From positions 33,673-97,672 of the forward strand of contig JABDBD010000003.1 of NCBI GenBank assembly GCA_013288815.1: a stretch of DNA of 64,000 nucleotides. Reading direction: 5' to 3'. The notes below the pieces were generated by a model, which was given only the letters and a program-made list of their open reading frames with translations, was not told the origin of the DNA and did no database searches. Numbering within the stretch: the first letter of the stretch is position 1; every line of letters begins with the position of its first letter. Position numbers and translations under genes: made by a program. This stretch comes from Gammaproteobacteria bacterium. Its GTDB lineage: Bacteria; Pseudomonadota; Gammaproteobacteria; DSM-16500. Positions 47,356 through 56,066 of the stretch are shown in pieces.

Positions 47356-49170
47356 GTGATTAAACTAAGCGATTTTGTTGCAAATTTTTTGGTGAAAGCC
47401 GGCATACAGCATATTTACATGCTAACCGGTGGCGGTGCTATGCATTTAAATAACTCTCTAGGCAAACATGCAAATTTGAAAGTTATTTATAATCACCATG
47501 AGCAAGCCAGTGCAATGGCTGCTGAAAGTCATGCGCGCTTAACCAATCAGCTACCTGTTGTCAATGTAACAACAGGCCCTGGCGGCATCAATACTCTCAA
47601 CGGCGTTTTTGGTGCATGGACTGATTCTATTCCTATGTTTATAGTGTCTGGACAAGTACGTTATGACACAACTATTCAAAGTGCTGGATTTAATATTCGG
47701 CAGTTGGGTGATCAAGAGTGCGATATTATTGCCTGTGTGAAACCCATTACTAAATTTGCTGTCATGGTTGATGATCCTACTTTTATTAAATATTATCTGG
47801 AAAAAGCCTTATTTTTAGCTAAGCATGGGCGTCCTGGCCCAGTATGGGTTGATATTCCAATGAATGTGCAAGGGGCGTCAATCGATGAAAACAAGCTTCC
47901 GAGTTTTGTGCCAGATAATTATTATCCGAAAATACCCGCTATCTCACCGCGAAAAATCACTGAAATCATTGAAAAAATAAAATCCGCAAAAAGACCTGTG
48001 ATCCTCGCAGGCGGCGGTGTTCGCGTAGCTGGTTCACATGATTTGTTTTTACAGCTTATCCAAAAATTAAATATTCCCGTGACGACAGCCTGGAATGCTC
48101 ATGATGTGATTTATGATGACCATCCTCTTTATGTAGGTAGGCCTGGCACAGTCGGCGATAGAGCGGGCAATTTTGCAGTTCAAAATTCCGATTTGTTACT
48201 TGTTTTAGGAAACAGGCTCAACATTCGACAGATTGGATATAATTGGCAGTCTTTTGCGAGAGATGCTTTTAAGATTATGGTAGATGTTGATCCGCTAGAA
48301 ATGATCAAGCCAACAGTTGCAATTGATCTACCTGTACAGGGTTACTTAACAGATTTTATGCAGCAAATGTTGGCTGCATTAGGCGAACAAAGTCTAGCGG
48401 AAAAGAAAGATTGGGTTGGCTGGTGTATGCAGCGTAGAAAAAAATATCCTGTGGTATTGCCGGACTATTGGAAATTAAAAGACTCTGTGAATCCTTATTG
48501 TTTTATGGATAATTTAAGCGACCATTTGCAAGAAGGACAAATTATTGTAACTGGTGATGGAACAGCTTGTGTTACCGCATTTCAAGCCATTAAAATAAAA
48601 AAAGGCCAGCGTTTATATACAAATTCAGGTTCAGCCTCGATGGGGTATGATTTGCCTGCGGCGATTGGTGCCTGTGTTGCATCGCATTATCAAACCATTA
48701 TTTGCATAGCAGGTGATGGCAGCATTCAACAAAATATCCAAGAATTAGCGACTATTTCACATAATCAATATCCTATCAAACTATTTGTGTTAAATAATAA
48801 TGGGTATCACTCAATACGACAGACCCAAAATAATTTTTTTGGTGCGCCGTTAGTCGGAGTAGGTCCAGACAGTGGGCTAGGATTTCCAAATTTTGAAAAA
48901 CTGGCGCATGCTTATGATTTACCTTATTTTCGCTGTTCTGATCACGACGAAATGAATTCAATGATTGAAACAGTGTTAGCAATGGAAGGTCCTGTTTTGT
49001 GTGAGGTTATGCTGACACTAGAGCAACAATTTGCACCAAAGGCAAGTTCCAAACGGTTAACAAATGGCAAAATGGTTTCTAAGCCGTTAGAAGATTTGGC
49101 ACCGTTTTTAAATAAAGATGAATTAATGATGAATATGCTGATTGATACGATTTCAGAGGAAACAGCATGA
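47356..49170 (+). CDS. Thiamine-diphosphate enzyme, acetolactate synthase-like
   Basis: 604 residues. The N-terminal PYR domain has the catalytic glutamate Glu49 in YNHHEQASAMAAESHAR and NVTTGPGGINTL. A central domain follows (AGGGVRVAGSHDLF). The C-terminal PP domain has the ThDP motif GDGS (453-456) with the closing Asn-Asn near residue 481. It starts at GTG with AAGGA 6 bases upstream. Being in a sugar locus and clustered with a dehydroquinate-synthase-like gene, it is unlikely to be ordinary IlvB. YerE of yersiniose synthesis, which adds a two-carbon unit to a keto-sugar, is a known precedent in this superfamily. The reaction here is inference. Confidence 0.85.
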   Translation: MIKLSDFVANFLVKAGIQHIYMLTGGGAMHLNNSLGKHANLKVIYNHHEQASAMAAESHARLTNQLPVVNVTTGPGGINTLNGVFGAWTDSIPMFIVSGQVRYDTTIQSAGFNIRQLGDQECDIIACVKPITKFAVMVDDPTFIKYYLEKALFLAKHGRPGPVWVDIPMNVQGASIDENKLPSFVPDNYYPKIPAISPRKITEIIEKIKSAKRPVILAGGGVRVAGSHDLFLQLIQKLNIPVTTAWNAHDVIYDDHPLYVGRPGTVGDRAGNFAVQNSDLLLVLGNRLNIRQIGYNWQSFARDAFKIMVDVDPLEMIKPTVAIDLPVQGYLTDFMQQMLAALGEQSLAEKKDWVGWCMQRRKKYPVVLPDYWKLKDSVNPYCFMDNLSDHLQEGQIIVTGDGTACVTAFQAIKIKKGQRLYTNSGSASMGYDLPAAIGACVASHYQTIICIAGDGSIQQNIQELATISHNQYPIKLFVLNNNGYHSIRQTQNNFFGAPLVGVGPDSGLGFPNFEKLAHAYDLPYFRCSDHDEMNSMIETVLAMEGPVLCEVMLTLEQQFAPKASSKRLTNGKMVSKPLEDLAPFLNKDELMMNMLIDTISEETA

Positions 49171-49859
49171 GCCAAAAAATATTATTTTTAACGGGTGGTG
49201 CAGGAGAAATTGGATCAGCCATTAAAGAAAAATTTTCTATCGAAAATTTTTTAGTGATTGCGCCTGATCGACAAGAAATGAATTTAGAGGTAACTGGTCA
49301 GATTGAAAAATATTTAGAAAATGTTACGTCAACCGTAGATGTTTTTATTCATTGCGCTGGCTTTAATGCTCCGAAAACGCTAGAAAATATTGCTTACTCT
49401 GATTTACAAAAAACAATGCAAATTAACGCTTTTTCGTTTTATCAAATTTGCCAGTATTTAGTGAAGCATCACAAAATAAAAAGCCCAGGATTTATTCTTG
49501 GTATATCGTCTATATACGGATTTCTCGCTCGTCCTGGCCGTTTTTCTTATTCTGCTTCCAAGCAAAGCTTAAATAGCATGATAAAAACATTGGCACTTGA
49601 ATTGGGACACAAAAAAATTCATGTCAATACATTGTCTCCTGGGTTTGTTGATACCAAAATGACTCGCAGAAACAATGACGAAAATACCATTGCTGGTTTC
49701 GTGCAAAAAATTCCATTAGGACGTTTAGCTCAGCCGTCTGATATTGCTGACGTTGCTTATTTTCTCTGCTCTTCTCAAAATAAATTTATCACTGGCCAAG
49801 ATATTGTTGCGGATGGAGGTTATTCAATAGGAGATTATCATATTGACTCAGAACCTTAG
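49167..49859 (+). CDS. Short-chain dehydrogenase/reductase
   Basis: 230 residues, classical SDR. Cofactor motif LTGGAGEIGSAI at the N-terminus, then HCAGFNAP (NAG-like), catalytic Ser in ILGISSIYG, and YSASKQSLN (Tyr-x3-Lys). The C-terminal VNTLSPGFVDTKM and ITGQDIVADGGYS are typical of FabG-like members. It overlaps the ThDP enzyme by 4 bases and the next gene by 17, so the three are translated as a unit. It presumably reduces or oxidises an intermediate made by its operon partners. Confidence 0.9.
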   Translation: MSQKILFLTGGAGEIGSAIKEKFSIENFLVIAPDRQEMNLEVTGQIEKYLENVTSTVDVFIHCAGFNAPKTLENIAYSDLQKTMQINAFSFYQICQYLVKHHKIKSPGFILGISSIYGFLARPGRFSYSASKQSLNSMIKTLALELGHKKIHVNTLSPGFVDTKMTRRNNDENTIAGFVQKIPLGRLAQPSDIADVAYFLCSSQNKFITGQDIVADGGYSIGDYHIDSEP

Positions 49860-50913
49860 TATTCATTCTAACAATAAAAAATATAATGTGGTTTTTGTTG
49901 AAACGTTAGTCCAATTAATTGAGACCTTAAGTGAAATTCCATCTTGCATTACCTTTGTTGATTCTAGTATTCAAAAACTTTATCCCGGTTTAGTCGAAAA
50001 GTTAAGTGCTCATTCGTCAGTGTATTTCGTGGATGCTACTGAAGAAAATAAAACACTACGCGGTGCTGAGAGGGTAATCCAGCAATTGTCAGCAGAAAAA
50101 GCAAACAAATCAACAACGATAGTTGCTATCGGTGGCGGTGTGGTGCAAGACATTGTCTCTTTTGTGGCGCATATTTATTTTCGCGGCTTAAAATTTATAT
50201 TTGTTCCCACGACATTATTAGCTATGTGTGATAGTTGTATAGGCGGAAAATGTGGATTGAATTTTCATGGTTACAAAAATCAATTGGGAGCTTTTCATCC
50301 GCCAGAAAAAGTGTTTATTTGTCATGATTTTTTAATGACGTTAGAGGATGATGCGTTGTATTGTGGCTATGGCGAAATCATTAAGCTTTTATTGATTGGG
50401 GATATTGAAGCTTATGTCAACGTTAAGTCGCAATTGTTAAAAAGTGGTATTCGAAATAAGAACGTGCTACAGCATATTTATCAAGGATTGGTAATTAAGA
50501 AAAAATTTATCGAAGAAGATGAATATGATGTAGGTGTGCGTCAAATTTTAAATTACGGACATACATTTGGGCATGCGCTAGAGTTGGCGACGCAGTATGC
50601 AATGCCGCATGGCATAGCTGTGGTGTGGGGAATATGCTTGGCTAATTATATCGCTTTTCAAAAAGGATTATTAAGCAAGCAAAATTATGAAGATGTGAAT
50701 CAGTTTATGAAACATTTCTTTCCGATGGATGGGCTGAAAACTGTTTCGAGTGATCAGTTAATATTGTTTGCCCAGCAAGATAAAAAATCGAAAGAGGGTA
50801 AAATAATGATGATATTAATGAAAGATTTTGAAAATTTTATTCTCGAGCCGGTCGTTCTTGATCATGAAGTTCAAGTTATGCTTGATTCTTATTTTGAAAG
50901 TTATACGCTGTAG
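49843..50913 (+). CDS. Dehydroquinate-synthase-like sugar-phosphate cyclase
   Basis: 356 residues of the AroB superfamily. NAD-binding AIGGGVVQDIVSFVA, PTTLLAMCDSCIGGKCGLN (family: VDSSVGGKTGIN), KNQLGAFHPP. Zinc ligands are Glu in GYGEIIK, His in NYGHTFGHALE and His in MPHGIAV. The catalytic block EDEYDVGVRQILN is conserved. All catalytic residues are present, so the enzyme should be active. As it sits in a polysaccharide operon it is more likely a paralogous cyclase than the shikimate-pathway AroB. It starts at TTG with AGGAGA 8 bases upstream, inside the end of the SDR gene. Confidence 0.85.
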   Translation: MTQNLSIHSNNKKYNVVFVETLVQLIETLSEIPSCITFVDSSIQKLYPGLVEKLSAHSSVYFVDATEENKTLRGAERVIQQLSAEKANKSTTIVAIGGGVVQDIVSFVAHIYFRGLKFIFVPTTLLAMCDSCIGGKCGLNFHGYKNQLGAFHPPEKVFICHDFLMTLEDDALYCGYGEIIKLLLIGDIEAYVNVKSQLLKSGIRNKNVLQHIYQGLVIKKKFIEEDEYDVGVRQILNYGHTFGHALELATQYAMPHGIAVVWGICLANYIAFQKGLLSKQNYEDVNQFMKHFFPMDGLKTVSSDQLILFAQQDKKSKEGKIMMILMKDFENFILEPVVLDHEVQVMLDSYFESYTL

Positions 50914-50943
50914 TGAAGACTCTATTATTTTATAGGGATATAA

Positions 50944-51774
50944 ATGATGAATAAATCAGAACAAGAAATGCTTAGTCTTTTAATGGATTTAAAGAAAAAT
51001 TATCATGTCACAGGTATAAAAGCTGAGTTTGAAGCCGAAGGCACGCGTATTGAAGAGGCGATGCGCTTGAAAGATGTGACATCTTCAGCTGGGCTAGGTC
51101 TTAATATCAAAATTGGTGGTTGTGAAGCAATTAAGGATTTATTTGATGCGGTTAGTTTAGGTGCGCAGCGTATTATTGCACCCATGATAGAAACTCCTTA
51201 TGCACTGAAAAAATTTATTCATGCCGCACAGATTGTTTATAAAGATTCCCTAGAGAATATTGATTTGCTTATTAATATAGAAACGGAAGTTGGCTATAAG
51301 AACTTTGCTGACATCTTAAAAATTCCTGAGATTAAATATCTGAATGGTATCGTGATAGGTCGTGTTGACATGGTCGGATCGTTAGGAATGAAGCAAACCG
51401 ATGTCAACAGTCAAAAAATTCTGAAAATTGCGCTTGATTTAGCAGCAATGGCTAAGGATAAAAACTTAGTAGTCGTTGTTGGCGGTGGTGTTTCAGTTGA
51501 TGCTTTGCCCTTCTTTCAGCAATTTCCGAAAGGTCACTTAGATCGATTTGAGACTCGAAAAGTTGTTTTTCAATGTCCTGATGCTTTAACGAATCCTGAA
51601 GAAGCTTTTATTAAGGCGGTGAAGTTTGAATTAATGTGGCTTAACAATAAGCGTGCTCATTATCAAGCGATTGCGTCTGAAGATGAAAATCGTATTGCGA
51701 TGATGGAAAATCGCTATCAAACAGCTTTAAATAAGTTGAAAGCAACGAATAAGAGGTTAGTTGAAACCTCTTAA
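50944..51774 (+). CDS. HpcH/HpaI-family aldolase (citrate-lyase-beta-like)
   Basis: 276 residues. The TIM-barrel order of the family is visible: TGIKAEFEAEGTR, GLNIKIGGCEA, RIIAPMIETPYAL, LLINIETEVGYKNF (metal-binding Glu), GIVIGRVDMVGSLG (Asp) and VVVGGGVSVDALPFF. The C-terminal 60 residues form a charged helix, unusual for the family. These enzymes add or remove pyruvate, acetyl or glyoxylate units on keto-acids. It is the last gene of the quartet, ending in a terminator that overlaps its stop codon. Pathway role is inferred from context only. Confidence 0.8.
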   Translation: MMNKSEQEMLSLLMDLKKNYHVTGIKAEFEAEGTRIEEAMRLKDVTSSAGLGLNIKIGGCEAIKDLFDAVSLGAQRIIAPMIETPYALKKFIHAAQIVYKDSLENIDLLINIETEVGYKNFADILKIPEIKYLNGIVIGRVDMVGSLGMKQTDVNSQKILKIALDLAAMAKDKNLVVVVGGGVSVDALPFFQQFPKGHLDRFETRKVVFQCPDALTNPEEAFIKAVKFELMWLNNKRAHYQAIASEDENRIAMMENRYQTALNKLKATNKRLVETS

Positions 51775-51781
51775 TTTTTTT
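51751..51781 (+). terminator. Rho-independent terminator ending the ThDP-enzyme operon
   Basis: Stem AAGAGGTT (51751-51758) / AACCTCTT (51765-51772) with a 6-base loop and seven Ts at 51775-51781. The hairpin overlaps the last codons of the aldolase gene, whose TAA is 51772-51774. Confidence 0.85.
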
Positions 51782-52463
51782 AACGAAATGTTTGCCGTAT
51801 ATAGGTAAGGACATTTTGTAAATCTGCATTGCTGAGCTTAGGATTTCCTCCTTTGGGTGGCATCGCCATGGGTGAGCCGGGTGATTGAAAGCCGTTAATC
51901 GTATGTCGAAGTAGAATGCTGTCGGACTTGCTAAGTGGCCCGCTTTTATTAGTGAAATCAGGGACGCCTGGAATAGCACCTTTACCATTGCTGCCATGAC
52001 AAGCTATACAAGTTTGCTTATAAATGGTTTTGCCATTTGAGACTTGCTGCGTAGGCTTCTCGGCAGATACAGCAGGTTTCTTCGTTGGCAATGTTGATGT
52101 GGGAGATGCTTTGTTATCATTGTTTTCAGTAGATTTACTTTCATCTTGTAGAGTGGAAGTGGTTGTTTGCTCATGAGAAGTTTGCTCTGCTAAAAAAGCA
52201 TAAGCATCGCGAGCCTCTTGGCCGGTTAACCCCGCTTGTATACGCATATGTTGCATAACTACCTGCGATTGTTGAGCAGAAAATTCTGTTGGAGTGCGAT
52301 AGTTATGACAACGAGCGCAATTGTCAGCCCATACTTTTGCACCATTTCCTGCGTTACCCGTATTATTCGTGGCGTCAGCAATAGCATAGCTTTGGATAAA
52401 TCCGCTAAACAATAATATTCCTGTGAGCATTGATAATAATTTTACTTGATTATTACGTTGCAT
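51780..52463 (-). CDS. Dihaem c-type cytochrome
   Basis: 227 residues with an N-terminal signal peptide (LLSMLTGILLFSGFIQSYAIA). There are two CxxCH haem-binding motifs: NCARCHN at about residue 50 and TCIACHG at about residue 151. Likely distal methionine ligands lie in VVMQHM and in SPMAMPPKGGNPKL. A Thr/Ser/Lys-rich linker (about 95-135) separates the domains. The second domain resembles cytochrome c5/class I (GAIPGVPDFTNK). It is periplasmic, 18 bases downstream of a porin gene. Probably an electron carrier to a terminal oxidase; partner unknown. Confidence 0.88.
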   Translation of the reverse strand: MQRNNQVKLLSMLTGILLFSGFIQSYAIADATNNTGNAGNGAKVWADNCARCHNYRTPTEFSAQQSQVVMQHMRIQAGLTGQEARDAYAFLAEQTSHEQTTTSTLQDESKSTENNDNKASPTSTLPTKKPAVSAEKPTQQVSNGKTIYKQTCIACHGSNGKGAIPGVPDFTNKSGPLSKSDSILLRHTINGFQSPGSPMAMPPKGGNPKLSNADLQNVLTYIRQTFR

Positions 52464-52481
52464 AGATTGATCCCTTGTTTA

Positions 52482-53822
52482 TTAAAAACCAAATACCAAT
52501 TGAATTAAAAAAAGATTTGCATTATTGCCTGAGCCAACTTGTCCATGATTAATTTCATATGCAGCTTGTGCGGCTATGCTGGGTGTAATCCAGTAGTCGA
52601 GACCAGCTGCCAATTGTCCTTGCTGCTGACTAGAAATAGGTGACGTGAATTTTCCATAACGTATAACAGGCTCCCATTTAGTGGATGAGAATCTGTAGGC
52701 TGCTTGAATGTACCATGCTTTCCATCGCTCAGCTTGTGGGACAATACTTCCAGGTTGGGAGCTAACTTGTTGCTGAATAATTTCACCTCGCAAATCTAGG
52801 TTATCCCATTTATAGGAAATATCGGCTCCCATTGCATTGTAGTGTCGGCCGTTTTGTAAGATGGATGTAGTATTAGACATGTCAAGCAATACTACTTTGC
52901 CTCCTGCTGCTGAGATGCCGATTTCTAGTTTGGGTATAGGCAAAAAGCCAAATCGTCCACCAACAATATAGTTACCATAATTGTTAGTAAAGCCGCTGGT
53001 ATTTATGTTGTTGACTACAATGTTTGTTGTATCGACTAAAGCTTGAGAACCATTTGATATGTAAATAATATAGTTTGCTTTTGCGGTATGGAATAATGGA
53101 AAACCGCCGTGTAATTGTATGCCGACTTCTGATTGTGGAGTAGCTTGGCCATTATTGAACCCTGTTGGTGCGTCAGGTAATTTGTTTATCCAAGAGGGTG
53201 AGAGGTTTTGTACGAAATAACCGAGAGCGCTATCAAACTTGCCAACACCAAGCGTAACATAGTCATTTAGAAAGATATTTAAATTTGTATAGTTAAGAGA
53301 AGTTTGTGTATTACCCTGATCATCAAGTGAAAAGTCTATTGCAGATCGTAAAAATAATAAATCCTTATAACTAAAAAGAAAAATAGGATTGAAGTCTAAG
53401 AGATTGAACGACCCATACTGTGCAGATGGTTTGCTATATCCTGCGCTTGCACCACCCGCAATGAGAGCGATGATGTCAGGACCCTGCCAAGGCAAGGGTG
53501 AGCCTGCAGTCTGTGACTTTGTTACTTGAAAGCTATTGCTGGTGAGTGTAGATTGCAAATTTTTATTATTTTTCTGTGATGGTTTGATTTTTTTAGCATG
53601 CTCATGCTTGATGGATGCGGTAGCTGCAGTATGAATATTTTTATCAGTGATTGCATCTGTGTTGGTTTGATCAGCAGTAGCTATACGCATCTCTAAATCT
53701 TGTAGTTTGTTTTTGAATAGTGCAATTTCATTTTTTATATCGGCTGTGCTGCTTGCGGCGCACATCGAGATGGGAAGGATGCTGATAATCAGTTTAAAAA
53801 AAGTCTTTTTGAGCATACTCAT
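52482..53822 (-). CDS. Outer-membrane beta-barrel porin with N-terminal coiled coil
   Basis: 446 residues. Signal peptide (KLIISILPISMCAASSTA), a short coiled coil (ADIKNEIALFKNKLQDLEMR), a Lys/Gln-rich linker, then alternating amphipathic strands from about residue 110 to the end. The last residues LFLIQLVFGF finish in Phe, the usual outer-membrane barrel signal. The layout is like the LbtU/DUF3573 or phosphate-selective porin families known from Legionellales; the exact family cannot be settled by eye. It probably trimerises through the coiled coil. It is paired with the dihaem cytochrome gene downstream. Confidence 0.8.
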   Translation of the reverse strand: MSMLKKTFFKLIISILPISMCAASSTADIKNEIALFKNKLQDLEMRIATADQTNTDAITDKNIHTAATASIKHEHAKKIKPSQKNNKNLQSTLTSNSFQVTKSQTAGSPLPWQGPDIIALIAGGASAGYSKPSAQYGSFNLLDFNPIFLFSYKDLLFLRSAIDFSLDDQGNTQTSLNYTNLNIFLNDYVTLGVGKFDSALGYFVQNLSPSWINKLPDAPTGFNNGQATPQSEVGIQLHGGFPLFHTAKANYIIYISNGSQALVDTTNIVVNNINTSGFTNNYGNYIVGGRFGFLPIPKLEIGISAAGGKVVLLDMSNTTSILQNGRHYNAMGADISYKWDNLDLRGEIIQQQVSSQPGSIVPQAERWKAWYIQAAYRFSSTKWEPVIRYGKFTSPISSQQQGQLAAGLDYWITPSIAAQAAYEINHGQVGSGNNANLFLIQLVFGF

Positions 53823-53942
53823 ATAACGTGAATCCTTTTCGTTAACAGATAATCAAAAATATTCTAGCTGTAAGAAACGCGAGTTAAACTTTGGTCGATA
53901 TAGTATCATGTAACCAATAAAAAGTATAAAAAAATAGGATTG

Positions 53943-55892
53943 CTAGATTGTGTGAATATACTCAACCCAATATTTCATATGGTCATTTGCGTGATAGTGA
54001 CGATTGCGTAATTCACCTTTAATTTTTTCTAACAATTCGCTGTACTCTACTTGTGGTGGACCATTAATAAATAATTTTTCTATTTTGGGTAATAGCAGTC
54101 TAGCGGGAAGCCGACTTTTCAGGAAGTCAACTTGCTCTTTTTCGAGTGATATGAGTATGAATGGATCTGCAACCGGTAGATTGTTTGGTTTTCCACTAAT
54201 AGCTCTCGTAAAAAACGTAAATGGAGTAATGTAACCATCACCTTCATGGTATGTTAATTTTAATTCTGCTGCTGCACGAACAATAGGTTGCATTGCGTCT
54301 AGCCTAGTAAATTTGCTGATAGGAATCGGAAGAAAATTAGCGAGTGCATTGTAAGGATAGATTAAATAAGCAAATAGTAATAATCCAGCTGTGACAGAGG
54401 TGAGTAAGCGGTTTTTTTGCAAGACGAATGAAACATCTGACCATAATCGATAAACGACAAACGCATAAACAATAAGAAGAGACGGGAAATTAACAAAGTC
54501 AGGTCTTGTCACGAAATACATAGACCAAAGTAAACAATACATTGCAGCAATGAATCCAACGTCTTGTTGTGCTGTGCGAATTCCCGATCGCGCGGTTCTC
54601 CAGATAATAATAGTTGAGTGCGTCACGATTGTGACAAAAGCAGGAATAGCAAAGTATCTCCAGCCTCCCAGCGCGCTGCTGACGATTCGTGTAAATTGTA
54701 ATGAATCGATTAATGAGAGAGGTGAGAGATTGAAAAATAAATAGAGAGCAAGGATTGTCAATAATAAAAAATAAAAAACAAATTTTAAAGAGCGTAAAAT
54801 TCCTTGTTTTTTGCTAAAAAATTCAGATGCGGCGAAACTAATAAAGAAAACAATACCGGTTTCAAAATTAAGAAAAAATAAAAGAGAGCTTAGTAATGAT
54901 TTTTGTAAATACGATATACGCTTTTTAAAATAACACCCCAATGATAAACACAACATACTGATTGCGATACCCACAAATCGCCAAGCAAAATGGTTAGGGA
55001 AGTAGATATTCGTACTGAATAAATTGAAGTCGAATAGACTGGCACAAACTGCTAAAAAGGTGATAGGTGATTTTGATTGCAAAAACATGCTTATTAAAAA
55101 CATAACAATAAACATGAACTGCAGAGACTCCAGAAAATAAAACCAGCTGGTCAGAGAAAAAGAAAAATATTGTAAAATGGGCTCAGCTAACGTAGGTAAT
55201 AATATTCCATAAGTAGGTTGGATGCCCTGAAGCCAGTGATACCCATCAGCAAGTCTATACGTTGAAGAGAGCAATACAGTGAGATGATTGTCACAGCTAA
55301 ATAAATCAGGTAGATAAAACAGGTAAGGTACATTGCCAAATTTTGTTGATTGCCAAATGACAATGCTAAAGAGAATAGCGCTTGCTCCATAAAGAAAAAA
55401 AGAAATCATTTTTTTGAGAGCTGCGTTGTTGGATGTGTTAAGTGTGATATACATTGTCGTGAATATAAGGCTATAAAAAATAGTATAACCAGGGATTTTA
55501 AACGAATATAAGAGATACAATCCCAATATGGATAGAATTGCAATTCCATTAATATAGCTTAAGATGCGAGTAGAAGCTGAAAATCTAAGATGATATCGAG
55601 CTGATATCCCTTTTATCCATAATGATATTAATCCCACTAATAAAATGGTGTATGTAAAAAGTTTTTGTCGTCCACTAATATCAAAATTAGGGCGCGATCC
55701 TGCATTACTAAAATGATAAAGTTCTGGGGCTAATAAACCACGAGGTTTGATGTCGCTGTATGCGTCAATAATGTATAGCAAGAATAAGCTGATTGATATC
55801 CATACTATGCCTACTGTGAGAGTGAGATGTAAACCATGATCCGCTGTGAGTTTGGATGGAGACTTTGTACCAAAAAGACGTCTCAAATTCAT
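53943..55892 (-). CDS. Polytopic membrane protein, glycosyltransferase-like
   Basis: About 649 residues. An N-terminal helix (about 22-45) is followed by a loop with YSDIKPRGLLAPELYHF, then around twelve hydrophobic helices and a soluble C-terminal domain of about 130 residues (EGDGYITPFTFFTRAISGKP). The topology resembles GT-C oligosaccharyl/glycosyltransferases, but no motif is decisive. ATG at 55892 is preferred over a GTG at 55901. It closes the polysaccharide locus and is divergent from ampG. Confidence 0.65.
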   Translation of the reverse strand: MNLRRLFGTKSPSKLTADHGLHLTLTVGIVWISISLFLLYIIDAYSDIKPRGLLAPELYHFSNAGSRPNFDISGRQKLFTYTILLVGLISLWIKGISARYHLRFSASTRILSYINGIAILSILGLYLLYSFKIPGYTIFYSLIFTTMYITLNTSNNAALKKMISFFLYGASAILFSIVIWQSTKFGNVPYLFYLPDLFSCDNHLTVLLSSTYRLADGYHWLQGIQPTYGILLPTLAEPILQYFSFSLTSWFYFLESLQFMFIVMFLISMFLQSKSPITFLAVCASLFDFNLFSTNIYFPNHFAWRFVGIAISMLCLSLGCYFKKRISYLQKSLLSSLLFFLNFETGIVFFISFAASEFFSKKQGILRSLKFVFYFLLLTILALYLFFNLSPLSLIDSLQFTRIVSSALGGWRYFAIPAFVTIVTHSTIIIWRTARSGIRTAQQDVGFIAAMYCLLWSMYFVTRPDFVNFPSLLIVYAFVVYRLWSDVSFVLQKNRLLTSVTAGLLLFAYLIYPYNALANFLPIPISKFTRLDAMQPIVRAAAELKLTYHEGDGYITPFTFFTRAISGKPNNLPVADPFILISLEKEQVDFLKSRLPARLLLPKIEKLFINGPPQVEYSELLEKIKGELRNRHYHANDHMKYWVEYIHTI

Positions 55893-56066
55893 TGCTTTCA
55901 CATTCCGTTGTTTAGATTTTGCATCATAGTACAGTATTTTTTCTTAATTTTGAATTTGTAATACTGTTTTTTTATTTTTATCAGAAAGATTTACAGGAAA
56001 AGTATTCATGCTCACAAAACAATGGTAAAATAATGAACTGATTTTGCGTGATTTCAAAGGATAAAA

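Noticed and set aside
47356..49170. Housekeeping acetolactate synthase (ilvB)
   Set aside because: No ilvN or ilvC beside it; it is coupled instead to an SDR and a sugar cyclase within a polysaccharide locus.
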